Positions 24,605-34,913 of a stretch of 64,000 nt of DNA are shown one piece after another. Below the pieces are notes generated by a model. It did not search any database and was not told where the DNA came from. It worked only from the letters and a program-made list of their open reading frames with translations. The DNA comes from Sphagnum compactum (lineage: Eukaryota > Bryophyta > Sphagnopsida > Sphagnales). The first letter of the stretch is position 1. Each line of letters begins with the position of its first letter. The stretch covers positions 12,948,213-13,012,212 of the forward strand of contig OZ234493.1 in the NCBI GenBank assembly GCA_965153455.1, read 5' to 3'. The translations under genes and the position numbers were made by a program.

Positions 24605-27600
24605 TCAGTTATGTTTTCCCTTGAATGATTTTTCGCTAGGAAAGTGTGTGATTCCTCCTACTATTCTTGCAGGGGGCCTTGGTCTTCTCAAGTAGATCCA
24701 TCCATACTGAATCCCAGATAATGAAGTTGTTGCTGCCACTGACCAGCTGCACATAAAAGAGAGCGTTCAACAAATTGCTACTCAGATCTGATGGTTTGGT
24801 CACTGTAATGAGTAGTACATACTCTTAGGTACATGATAGATTCAAATACAAGTAGCATCCTCACCTGTCACTTTATCTTCAAATCCACCTACAAACTATC
24901 TATGAAGAAAAACCCATTTGTCCCACAGTACACAAATAAGGGTTAATTGAGTGGTTTAAATAGCTCAAGAAAAGCCACAGCCACTCTTCCCAAGCCTTAA
25001 CCCAATATGCTGAGACATTGTATAAGGCCTTCTATCCTCCCCTATTACATAACCCAGATTTGAATCCCTTACCTCAAAATAGGAACAATCGAATAGGTGT
25101 CCACAACATCTAAAGCAGGTTGCATTAGTGCAGAGCCAATAAGCGCCAACTGCAGCACAGTGTTGACCTGAGCCCTCACCCAACAGTCTGCACTTTGAGA
25201 CTCCTTGTAACACACAACAATGACCTAAAATGGATTGGGAAACATGGTGCATGTTGTTGCAATGAAGGATGGTGAGAAAACTAAACTAGTTGAGGGCATG
25301 ACAATTTGGTTGGCTCTCAGGCAAAGAAACCCAGTTTGTAGGAACTCTGTACATATGGTTCAGAGGAGCACGGATTGTGGTCGTCGGATTCAATCTTTCC
25401 TATCTCATGAGTTCAACCAGTTCAGGTACACCTTGAGGGGCAACTTCTGCAACAAGACTAAATCTATCTTCTGCAGCCTTGTAGTTATTAACCCTGCACC
25501 CCCATGGTGCACAGAACAAGTGAGTGATAGGAGGAGAGAGAGAGGTGAAAGGAAGATGGAGAGACCTTGCTGATGAACAAAGGTTCAACTTTTTCAGCAC
25601 CACCAGCACCAATCTTGAAAAACTCAGCCCAGCCCGACCACTGAGGTATCCCACTACACAAACATTAGCACCCCCTCTCTTGAAATTACCAAGTTTTCAG
25701 AAACATGTCTTGTGTTTGCAACTAAAAAGAAGAGACTTGACAGTTGTCTTTTCCATGAACATGCAACAAGATTGAAACCATTGCGAGCTAGGCTTGTGCA
25801 TTCTAGCTCTTGTTTCCCAGTTTTATATGGACACTCTATCCTGGATGGTCTATGAACCTGAAAAAGTCATATAGCTTTAGGGGTCAAGAACATAAGAAAT
25901 GAAACACCCAATTCAAGCTGAGACAAGAGGTAATGAAATCTGCCTCAGACCTGCCAGCCAAGAGTGAATGCACGATGAATAAAGGAGCCAGAGAGAAGGA
26001 CAACATCCCTGGCTACCACAAGAGCAACAAGAGCAGCTGCCAAAGAAGCAATCCACCATCAGTACTACGGATCCTATGGCACATGCCACTACCAGAGACA
26101 TGACAGATTCTCCTATGAATAAAAAGTCCAGCAAGTTGTGTCTTGAATCTGTCTCTTAGATCCCTGCAGGCCATGCACCTGCGGCAGAATAGATGTTCTG
26201 TGCACTGTCGGAGTTTTATCATAAGTGACCAGCAAGAGAGCAAATTTTGACCAATGTAGTATATGACAGGCAGGGAGTTCCTGAGTCCAAGGTTGTGTGA
26301 ATAACGCACTTATGGTGTAGAAACCATACTACATTTTGATCAATGTAGTATACAACAGGCAGAGAGTTCCTGAGCCTAAGGTTGTGTGAACAATGCACTT
26401 ACGGTGTAGAAGGCCTGCATAAGCCATTGACAAAGCAATGCTCCCCACCAAAACCTGACCATAATAACCATGCAAGTCAAGACTCCACCCAAGTTTGAAT
26501 TGGTGCACTAACAGCTGGCACAGCAGTGAAGAACACACAAAAACAATGAGATCCTGAAAACCAAAGTTCTAGAACTTAGAGTGGGTTGATAAAATTTTAA
26601 AGGTTTTTCTTAACAATCAGTACCTGCTTCCTTCACAGTCAAAAAATAATGTCCAGATTATCAAGATTGAAAAATCAAAAGATGGAGGCTACTGTGAAGA
26701 GAGACACCTTGTCAGCGAGTGGGTCGAGATATGAGCCGAGTACAGAGTTGACACCTAACTTCCTTGCAACAAACCCATCCAGCTGCACCCTCCATAGACA
26801 AATGAGTGTAATCAAAAGGTGAGTCCCTAAACTCAATCCTTAACCTCCCCCCCCCCCCCCCTCTCTTTGGGCTTATGCACCTACAATAAGGCAGAAAACT
26901 GACCAACCATGTGAATAGTAAAGACAAAGTATGATAGCAAGGAAAATCAACAAGGGCATTGCCTGCCACCACTTCTTGCCCAATTTCTTCTTCCTCTGAA
27001 GTAGACCCAAACAAATACCTGTGGTGGCCCCTCAAGCAATGAGCAATAGTGCCTTTCCATTAGGTTCACTGTGGTGAATGGGATTGTACACTACCAGTCT
27101 TGATTGTCTCTCATATCCCTTCTCTCTCAAACTTGTGAGTGATGACAGTGACAGAATGTATGTAGTGTGGTCAGTCAGAGTGTGCTCACCCAGTCGCTTG
27201 CTCCAGCAAGGGCTAGCCCAATAAGAGCAGCTCTTGGGAAACCCTGTAATATCATCCTGCAGCATCAACATCTGTCTTTGACCTTCAGACCCTCCACCAG
27301 ATACACATTATAGAATCAATATGGAGGATTGTCACAAGAGTAGAACTGGATTATCCAGGAAATGCAGGTTACCCTAGTCCGCAACTGTACTAGAAATAAA
27401 CACATACTACAGACTAGTGATTTTACTCCTCCAAACAAATTCAGTATTGCTGGATTTGGCATCACATACAATGCATGACTCTGAAAAACTTCATCAACAG
27501 GAGGAGAGAGGGCAAGTGATTTTACTGACCCAGCAAGCAAAGGGCCTGAGAGAAGGCGTGCAAGAGAGATTGCATTTGGCCAGTTCACCACATCTTCTCT

Positions 27601-28602
27601 GCTCCATCCTGTCTCACTTTCTGTTCTTGATACCTCATGCTCACTGTGTAAGCTCCCTCCTTGATGATGATGGCCTTTACTACAATCTGAGCCCTCAACA
27701 TCCCTTCCCACTCCTACCACCTCCGACCCATCATCCTGCATTGAAGGACCCACATTTGCATCTGCCTGACCATAATTGCTTCCATAATCCCTCAACTGCT
27801 TTTGTTGCCCACATTCTGGGCCACTGGTAGTAGAGTATTGAGATTTTAAGAAGAAGAAGACAGAGCAGATGCTGGTTGGATCACGTGAGGACGAGACTAA
27901 CAGCCTCCTCCCTTCAGACAAGAGATGATTACTCAGACCCAGAGGAGGAGGAAGAGGAGGGTTCAACGAAACCCTAGTCAAGCAATGCTGTTGTTGTCTT
28001 TGAAGCACCACATCGTTAGTAGTAGTAGTAGAAGAAGAAGGCACTGCCGGTTCTAAGAAGAAGAACCTCCTCTCACTTGAAAGCAATGAAGTTGGAATCC
28101 AGCTTTTCAAAGAATCTCTAGGTTGCCTTTGAAAGATGGAATCTGTAAGAATGGAGCTAAAGAAGTTCCTTCTACCGATGATGTTGCCGCTGTTGGCATT
28201 ATTGTTGGGACCAGGAGAATCAACATGAGAACCAAAAGGAAACAATAGGAAGGTTAGGGTTGAAACTGTCTGATCACTTGATGAAGAGCAACAAGCTGCT
28301 GCAGCCGCTGCTGCAAGTCTCGTCTGCTGCTGTTGTTGTTGTTGCTGCTGCTGCTGCTGCTGACGATGATGATAATGATGCTGATGACGAAGCCTGTCGT
28401 ACTCGGAAGCTCTGGTTGCTTTCAGATACTGGCGCACCGCCGCCCAGTTCGCACCCTCCGGAATCCTCATTGCTTTCTTGCGATCCACATGAGAAGAAGG
28501 AAGAAGAAACCCAGTTCCTCTTTCAGATGTTATACCACCACCATCCCTTCTTGCAACATCCGATAATGATGACTGGAGACTTCGCAACAACAAACCATTC
28601 AA
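24605..28602 (-). CDS. CLS: Cardiolipin synthase (CDP-alcohol phosphatidyltransferase), mitochondrial
   Basis: Joins CDP-diacylglycerol to phosphatidylglycerol to make cardiolipin at the mitochondrial inner membrane. Eight minus-strand exons: 28602-27530, 27256-27190, 26782-26708, 26454-26403, 26036-25951, 25640-25566, 25167-25073, 24746-24605; phases are consistent and total 1665 bp (554 aa plus stop). The CDP-alcohol phosphatidyltransferase signature DG-x2-AR-x8-G-x3-D-x3-D is complete across the exon 2/3 junction ([23 protein letters not shown]). Later blocks ([49 protein letters not shown]) follow the plant CLS pattern in order. The N-terminus ([19 protein letters not shown]) looks like a mitochondrial presequence. 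Exon 1 is unusually long: about 340 residues precede the catalytic domain, including 13 glutamines (residues 81-93) and an alanine run. The plant enzyme I know is about 340 aa in total. Confidence 0.92.
26245..26413. repeat. 89-bp tandem duplication covering a CLS splice donor
   Basis: Segments 26245-26333 and 26334-26413 are about 85-90% alike (shared words include CAATGTAGTATA, GAGTTCCTGAG and AAGGTTGTGTGAA). On the minus strand the right copy holds the end of CLS exon 4 and its donor (TTCTACACC followed by GTAAGTGC). The left copy, which lies in intron 4, carries the same context with ATAAGTGC, so the duplicated donor lacks the GT. Confidence 0.75.
26847..26860. repeat. C14 homopolymer in CLS intron 2
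   Basis: Fourteen consecutive C residues, followed by TCTCTC, lie in the intron between CLS exons 2 and 3 (a poly-G near a minus-strand intron acceptor). The length may be unstable or affected by sequencing error. It does not touch coding sequence. Confidence 0.8.
28324..28362 (-). repeat. CAG/CAA repeat encoding Q13 in the CLS presequence
   Basis: Thirteen glutamine codons (six CAG, four CAA, three CAG in coding direction) follow a histidine-rich HHYHHR stretch and precede TRL and an alanine run. It is an in-frame coding microsatellite, and its plus-strand shadow produces leucine-rich open frames that are not genes. Confidence 0.85.
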
Positions 28603-28893
28603 TCTGCAAACTCATCGTCATCATAATCCCCCACTACCCTACTCCCGACATTGCGTCACATGAATCTAGGGTTTAAGACGTAGGGACCAGCACTTTGGGT
28701 CTTGTTGTTGCTGTTCAATGCTCTTGTCTTCTGTCGATCTGTGTGTGTCTCTAATGTTTTTGGAGCTGCTTGCCTTTCACCTTACGACAGGATGATCAAC
28801 GTCGGTTTGTCTTACAACTCCAACGTCCAGTCCGGGATCCCGCTGCTGCTGTGAGTGAAGCAGATTGCAAGGAAAGGGAAGGGAAGAAAGAAG
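28603..28893. promoter_or_regulatory. Shared 291-bp head-to-head intergenic region, CLS/VPS25
   Basis: CLS starts leftward at 28602 and VPS25 starts rightward at 28894, so both promoters and 5' UTRs must fit here or extend into the neighbour. A telo-box-like TCTAGGGTTT lies at 28665-28674 (AAACCCTAGA on the CLS strand). I see no clear TATA box for either gene. A bidirectional promoter is inferred from spacing only. Confidence 0.6.
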
Positions 28894-31124
28894 ATGGCAG
28901 ATTTCTCGTTTCCTTATTTCTACAACTACCCACCATATTTCACGTACGCTTCTTTCTCCTGGTCATCATCATCATCTTCTTCTTCTTCTTCATCGTCTCC
29001 TTCTCCTTCTCATCCTCCTCCTCCTCTCCCTCCTCGTCGCCATCATCATTCTTACTCACGATTTTGGGTTTCTTTTTCTTTGGTGGTCGTGTGTTGAAGA
29101 AGAAATTATTGAACTTGTTCACCTCTTTCGATCAGACCAAGAATATCAACCAAACACGCACACATCCACACACACATACAAGAACAGAGAGCGCGCGCGA
29201 GAGAGAGAGAGACACACACACACACACACACCTGATTTTCAAGTAACATTAAGATGTGGAGGAGAGGGGGAAGAGTGTCTCCTTGTGATTCTTTTTTCTT
29301 CTTCCTTTTTTGTGAATCGTGATCTCCTGGGGACGCTGGACTGGAGCTCCCCAGAAGTGATTTCTAGGGTTTTTTAGGGTTTATTAGGTTTTTGAAGAGA
29401 ATGCAATGCATTAACTTTTGGAAGATGATGATGATCACTCACTCACTCACCCACCCAACCCGATCCACCTTTCTTTCTTTGCGCATTTGCAGATTGCAGC
29501 CAGTGAGGGATACGAGAGAGAAACAAGTGGAACTGTGGAAGCAGCTGATTTTGAAGTACTGTAAACATCACAAATACTTTGTAGTGGACCTGGAGGAAGG
29601 AGATTTCCCACTGTTTGCCAATGCCAACATTGACCGTAAGTAATTTCTGATTTTAAGTTTCATCCCGCTCTATTGCTCCGATAATCAATCAAGCAATCAT
29701 CCACACACACACACATACAGACACAGCACACGTGCATGCGTATGCACACACATGCACACAATCTTTCAATTTGGAAGTTTAGTCTTGGGAATTACCAACC
29801 AACTTATTGCTTGCTTTCTTCTTTTATATTTCAACAGATTGTGTTTTGTGTCCTGCAAAATTAATGTCCTTCTCTGTCTCTGTCTCTGTGTTTCTTGGGT
29901 ATTACACAGAGGTGGCATACCTGATGGTCTGATTGTCAAAAGCTTTTTTTCTTTTTCTTGGTTTGAGCAGGAAAGCTAACATATGAAGCCAGAGAGGTTT
30001 TCCTGGGAGCTTTAGTTTCAGAAGGTTAGATTTCTTCTTTCTCTATCCCTTTTCCTTCCTGCATTTGCTTCACACCACCCTCTTCATCAGCACATCGGGA
30101 GCAATTTTTGTGTGCCTGTTGTTGTCCTTAATGAGTATGAAGAAACAAAGGGCAGATGATCTGTATACTTTGTTTTACCCTACTACTACTTCCCACAAAA
30201 CAAATGGCAAGGGTTGCTTCTCTTATATTGCTTGCCTGCAAGCATCTCCCCAGGTTTTTTTTTCTTCAAAGTTTGTTTTTTGTTAAGAAAAGGAGGAGTG
30301 CTTTTTATGGTGTGTGGTAATCCAGGGAAGGCAGAATGGATGGATAAAGGGCACCGGAGGTGCCTCATTCTGTGGCGAAGAATTCAGGACTGGGCTGAGC
30401 TACTTCTTTCTTTTGTAAGTGTTGCCCATTTTTTTCTGTCCTTTTTTGTAAACAGAAAGAAAGAGATGGGCTCCAGATCGGTGGTTCCTTTCCACCACAC
30501 TGTATGTGAATCATACAAATTTGGCAGGAGAGAAAGAACTGCAGTAATTTCAAGACCTCTCTTGCTCTCTCTCTCTCTCTGTGTCCAATGAGATAAGTTG
30601 ACACCTGAGTGATGTTATACACAAACCTTCTACATACATGGTTGCAGGTGCGAGAAAATGGTATGGAGGACAGTGTGATGACGTTAGAGGAAATCATGTC
30701 TGGTGATGAGACCCGTGGCACAGGTGACTGATGCTCTTCCTTCAGCTTGATTTTCTTGAAGGCTGCTCTGTAAGGATGCCAGATGTGCTGCCTGTATTCC
30801 TTTCTTGTGCTTGTTTCCATGGTTGATTTCCTCTCTCTCTCACTCTCACTCCATGTGAAGTGGGCATACAAGTCTGTCATCTCTCAGACTACAAGGTGCT
30901 GTTGTTGTTGGTGGGTGTGGGCTTCTTGCATCACACACGCCTCTATAACATCAAGCTTGTACATGAAAAGAAAACCCTGTTCCCCTTTGTTCTTTGCAGA
31001 GCTTGCTGGCATAGATCGGGGAGTGCTCATACGAGCTATCAAGGTTTTGGAGCAAAAGGGAAAAGCGGCGATGTTCAAGGGACAAGCTACTGATGATGAT
31101 GGTGTCAAATTCTCAGCACACTGA
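28894..31124 (+). CDS. VPS25: ESCRT-II subunit VPS25
   Basis: VPS25 is the subunit of endosomal ESCRT-II that recruits ESCRT-III (through VPS20) during sorting of ubiquitinated membrane cargo into multivesicular bodies. Six exons: 28894-28943, 29493-29635, 29971-30024, 30326-30414, 30648-30723, 31000-31124; total 537 bp, 178 aa plus stop, the usual plant length (about 180). The protein starts MADFSFPYFYNYPPYFT and includes the diagnostic PYF-T-LQPVRDTREKQ-LW, the KAEWMDKGHRRCLILW and WAELL blocks, DSVMTLEEI, and the C-terminal GIDRGVLIRAIKVLEQKGKAA and DDDGVKFS words of the two winged-helix domains. All junctions are GT/AG and in phase. It is divergent from CLS with 291 bp between start codons. 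Intron 1 carries long TCT/TCA and CA/GA microsatellites. Confidence 0.95.
28962..29231. repeat. Microsatellite cluster in VPS25 intron 1
   Basis: TCATCA/TCTTCT and CCTCCT trinucleotide tracts lie at about 28962-29050. Interrupted CA repeats, a GCGCGCGC word, GA repeats and CA repeats lie at about 29152-29231. All are in the first intron of VPS25 and create long but spurious open frames on both strands. Confidence 0.75.
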
Positions 31125-31819
31125 ATACCCACCATCCCTTCCCATTGGCTGGCATCTTGTACAATCTTCCTTTGATCCACAACCTTGAAATGAAATCTTT
31201 CATTTCAACATTTGCCAAAGTCTTGTTTTCCTCAAAACCCTAAAAAAAAGGAAACATACAGGCAATTGTGTCATCAGTTGTTACGGGCGAATGTTTTCCT
31301 GAACTCCTATGCAATTCATGGTGATAAGTGTTGTCTAGTCTGTGTACTGAATCGCCAATTCAAACGGCTGTTTCTCCTTGGGTGGTCTTTGATCAACCCT
31401 ATAGAATGTCAACAGAGAAGGCTCAAGAATGTGAGAGACTGTTACTGACTAGCAGCACCAGCAGCTCTTCAGAGTAGAGAAGAGATGTTGAGCAGATCTA
31501 TGGTGCTCAGTATGAACAAATCAGCTGTGTGCGACAAGTCATTTACTTCAAGAATGTCAGTCATCCATCTTTGCACCACCATTGAAAAAATAAAGAAATT
31601 GTGTTATAGGGATTAGAATTGTGGTCTTCAGCTCAAAGGTTTAGGGTTTGATTCTTTTCCTGAAATTCTCATTTCCTTTCGTGGATGGATGAAAAAGAAG
31701 ATGTAATAATCCTTCGGCAACTTTCTCAAGCAAGTTTCCTTGGGAAGACAAAGGAGTTGCACCTTCCTTAGGAGAAGGCTGAACCCAAGTTCCCCAAGAA
31801 CTTGAGTTCATTTGTTTGA

Positions 31820-32060
31820 GTAACCATGTTTCCCTAGGGATTGAGGCCCATTTACCATAGGGAACCATGTTTTGGGCTCATTTGTTGCAAGCAAACCATG
31901 TTTTCCCTCAGAAATTGGGCCCAAAGTTTGCTTTAGGCAACCACGTTTCCTTAGTAAGGAACTTGCATGCATTTGTCTCGGGGACCTTATTGAACTTGGG
32001 CCCATTTGTCCTGGGGAGCTATGTTTCCTTGAGGAAGTTTGGTTCTGTAGAAGAGAAGGG
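31820..32060. repeat. Degenerate ~45-bp direct repeats
   Basis: Five or so diverged units share the pattern AACCATGTTTCCCT followed by a GGGCCCATTTG-like word (starts near 31820, 31861, 31896, 31940 and 32010). An open minus-strand frame across them is a by-product of the repeats. They begin about 700 bp beyond the VPS25 stop; the stretch 31125-31819 holds its 3' flank and nothing else I recognise. Confidence 0.55.
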
Positions 32061-32104
32061 TCTATTAGTAAACCCTTCTCCCACGTAATGTGTTGTTGTG
32101 ATAG

Positions 32105-32905
32105 TGACATTGTAGAGGGATAGTCGCAATGATAGGGTCAATGGAGAGGGACATGTTGATGAATAACTTCGATTTTGATAGGCTAGAGAGTATCTATCTT
32201 TCGGAGGGATAGTTGCAATGATAGGGACAATGGAGAGGGATAGTTGTAATGATAGGGACAATGGAGAGGGATAGTTTGATGAGTAACTTCCATTTTGACA
32301 AGCTAAAGAGTATTTATCTTTCAGAGGGATAGTTGGAATAACATGGATAGTGGAGAGGGATAGGTTGATAAGTAACTTCCACTTTGACAAGCTAGAGAGT
32401 ACAGTAGAACCTCTATAAACTGATCCCCCCAAATTTTATAACCTCTCAAATTTTATCACTCCGGCCCGGTCCATCAATGGGACCAGGCAAAAATTTTATA
32501 TTCTTATAACTTATCACTTTTCCTCTTTCCCGACAATTTTATAATTTTATAATTTGTTTATTTCTCGATCAGTTATGGTGGAAATAGCTAGTGATAGGCC
32601 TTTGTTTAAGACTATTCAGTTACAAGCATGTTCGGAAAAAAAGTGCTGGACTTCTTCAGATGTTTTTCACCCTTTTTCTCTGCCAAAGATGGGTTGCCTT
32701 GATGATCAAAAATGCAAAGAAAATGGGAAAAAAGAGCAGCCTGCAACTTTTGAACCCTGCGCCTCACAGTTCCAAACTCTCCCATAACTTATAACCTCTC
32801 AAACTTTATCACTGGCTGCCGGTCCCTAGGTGATAAAATTATAGAGGTTCTACTGTATCTATTTTTTAAAGGGATAGTTACAATGACAAGGACAAGGAGA
32901 AGTAT
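32105..32905. repeat. GAGAGGGATAGTT tandem repeats, interrupted by a MITE
   Basis: Units built from GGGATAGTTGCAATGATAGG plus GACAATGGAGA (about 36 bp) sit inside a longer period of about 120 bp that adds GAGTAACTTCCATTTTGAC and AAGCTAGAGAGTAT. The array runs from about 32105 to 32401, is cut by the MITE at 32402-32855, and resumes at 32856 with TATCTATTTTTTAAAGGG and GATAGTTACAATGACAAGG. Confidence 0.75.
32402..32855. mobile_element. Tc1/mariner (pogo/Emigrant-like) MITE, TSD TA
   Basis: The left end is CAGTAGAACCTCTATAA and the right end is its exact complement TTATAGAGGTTCTACTG, flanked by TA on both sides (32400-32401 and 32856-32857). This TIR closely resembles the plant pogo-type Emigrant/Lemi1 ends (known as CAGTAAAACCTCTATAA-like). 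Subterminal inverted similarity continues inward (TTTATAACCTCTCAAA facing TTTGAGAGGTTATAA). At 454 bp without a recognisable transposase it is non-autonomous. A 77-codon open frame inside (32554-32787) is unexplained and may be a remnant or chance. Confidence 0.88.
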
Positions 32906-33492
32906 TAAGTGTTAAAATTGTTCAATATTCAAGGACATAGCTTTCTCTCCTTTCTAACGTTACGCACATGGGGTTTCCCAAGCAAAGTTGAGTCGCAATG
33001 CTTAATGGTTATGTGATGATTGAATGGTCGGGTTGACGTGCATGGTTAGTCCACCGCCTAGCTACCTTGCCCCTTACTTTTTTTTTCCTTTTTCAAGCCC
33101 CTACCTAGGATGCCCACACCTTTTGGTTTTTTTGGTTTGGGTCAAGCACATGGGCATGTGGTGGGGCCTTGATATTTTTTAATTTCCTCTTTTTGGTCTC
33201 CCATTTATTAAACCATGTGGGCATGTGGGACTTGCTTCTTGTCCCCCATTGGTGGAAGAAAAAAAAAATAGTCAATCACCTCAACCTAAATTAAATTAGA
33301 TTCATATTTTTTTCAACTTTTGTTTCTAACCATAAGTTTAACCAATTGTTTCTAGCCAATCAATCATTTAACAAGGATCATTTTCTCCTTTTCATTAACA
33401 CTTAGGGTTTGAAACTCACAAACTTCAATCTTTTGTATTTTGAACCCAAATTCTACAAACCTTGTATTTGAAACCTTGTGGAAAAAAACCAT
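32906..33492. other. Left flank of the Harbinger relic, no gene seen
   Basis: Contains T-rich runs and the words CATGGGCATGTGG (33151) and CATGTGGGCATGTGGG (33214). A similar GTGGGCATGTG occurs at about 35970, on the far side of the Harbinger pair, but I could not define matching inverted termini. Confidence 0.35.
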
Positions 33493-34745
33493 GGCCCAAG
33501 ATGATACAATACTTATGTTTGCAATTTTTTTGGTGTTCTTTGCCAACATGCATCCCCCAAAGCTTATTCGAATCCTCCCCATGCTAGTGGTGAATCAAGA
33601 AAAGTTTTTATTGGAATGGTTCATGCCATACTTTCTATTGTTTACTTGGAGAAACAAAGTAAAGAATAGGATGTTGTGGGTTGAACCTCAAATACATTTT
33701 GATGTTATTGAAGGCGATGCCTGGCATTGTACACCAAAAATGCTTGATAGGAAATACCTTCAATTTTATAAGATGACATTCTTAGCATTTGAGTATTTAT
33801 TAAAAGAGTTGACATCATTTGCAACTTAATTTGTTAGAACACCTATCCCTTTCAGAAAAGCTGTGAAAATGGTTTTATATCGATTAACACATGGAATTTC
33901 TCTTGAGAGAATGAATGCATTGTACGATGTAGGTGCATCTACAATTAGGAAATATACCTACATTGTATGTGATGTTTTGTCTAATGGTGACAAGTTGTTT
34001 TCAGTTTATGTTCACACTTTTACTGGACATCCATTGCTCAACATCGTTGAACAATTTTGTGACATCACAAGGCTGCAACAAATTTGTGGTGTGATTGATG
34101 GTGCACACATTCCTTTAAGTGTGAAACCAAATCAACAAATCACATCTTTTGCTGTAAATTTTTATAATAGGAAGCGCTTTCACAGTATAATGTTTCAAGT
34201 TGTGTGTGATTGTGATATGTTTTTTTGGATTGCATGTGTTGGTCAACTAGGTGGAGTGGCAGACGAAGGAAAATTCAAAATGTCAAGTTTGTATCGTTCT
34301 TTTCAATCAAGACGGATTTGTAAGAACTAGTTGTTACTATTGAAGGTGTGTAAATTCAACCTTACCTACTTGGGGATGCAACATATCCTTTTCAACCATA
34401 TTTATTGAAAGGTTACAAACCTCGAAATAGTGATATGGTAGATCAAATCCAATTTGATCAATCTATGAACAAAGGTCATGTTTTGATTAAGAATGCATTT
34501 GGAACTTTAAGAATCGATGGAGGATTTTCAAAAATTTTAATGCTCGTGTTAATTGAACCCCTATGATTACTTTGGCATGTTGTACCTTGCATAAGTTTTT
34601 TCAATTGCAAGGTATGCCAAAATTGGTGGTTCATGATGTACAAGGAAATCCTTTTGTGGGTTTTGCTAGTATGCATATATCAGTTCCATGAGAATGTGAA
34701 AGAGCTAAGGCTACTGGTGAGGAAATGCGAAAATGCATTATTTAA
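33493..34745 (+). pseudogene. PIF/Harbinger (HARBI1-like) transposase nuclease pseudogene
   Basis: The plus strand reads MAQDDTILMFAIFL at 33493, then a stop near 33827, then a continuous second piece (33863-34327). This contains the helix-turn-helix region (ERMNALYDVGASTIRKY), the first DDE aspartate in ICGVIDGAHIPL, and NFYNRKRFHSIMFQ followed by a GGVADEGKF loop. After another stop it continues LLGDATYPFQPYLLKGY, where the second aspartate is intact. Near 34480 it reads LIKNAFGTL, where active proteins have the catalytic glutamate (E-R-AFG); a one-base loss right after it shifts the frame away from KNRWRIF. Stops, the frameshift and the lost glutamate make it inactive. The Myb/SANT partner lies convergently at 34914-35872. 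Confidence 0.83.
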
Positions 34746-34913
34746 ATTTTGGATACAACGTAATCCTAGAAAGTAGATTCACATTTTGTTGTTTTATATC
34801 AAACACATCATTCAATAAATAAAACTCAGGTTTTATTGAAACTCATGTTTCATACAATAGTTGCATTTTGTATGAATATTGTATTCATACAAAGTATAGA
34901 TGCAAATCTCTTG

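Noticed and set aside
28260-28676. Open frames of 138 and 77 codons on the plus strand over CLS exon 1
   Set aside because: They are antisense shadows of the CLS presequence; the poly-leucine and poly-alanine text comes from the CAG/CAA repeat.
28770-29377. Overlapping plus-strand frames of 158 and 170 codons
   Set aside because: They run through VPS25 exon 1 and its intron 1 microsatellites in wrong frames; serine, histidine and leucine runs are repeat artefacts.
30365-30880. 171-codon minus-strand open frame
   Set aside because: It is antisense to VPS25 exons 4-5 and their introns, with no domain and no independent start context.
31641-32432. Minus-strand open frames of 75, 100 and 137 codons
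   Set aside because: They are produced by the degenerate direct repeats and have no family resemblance.
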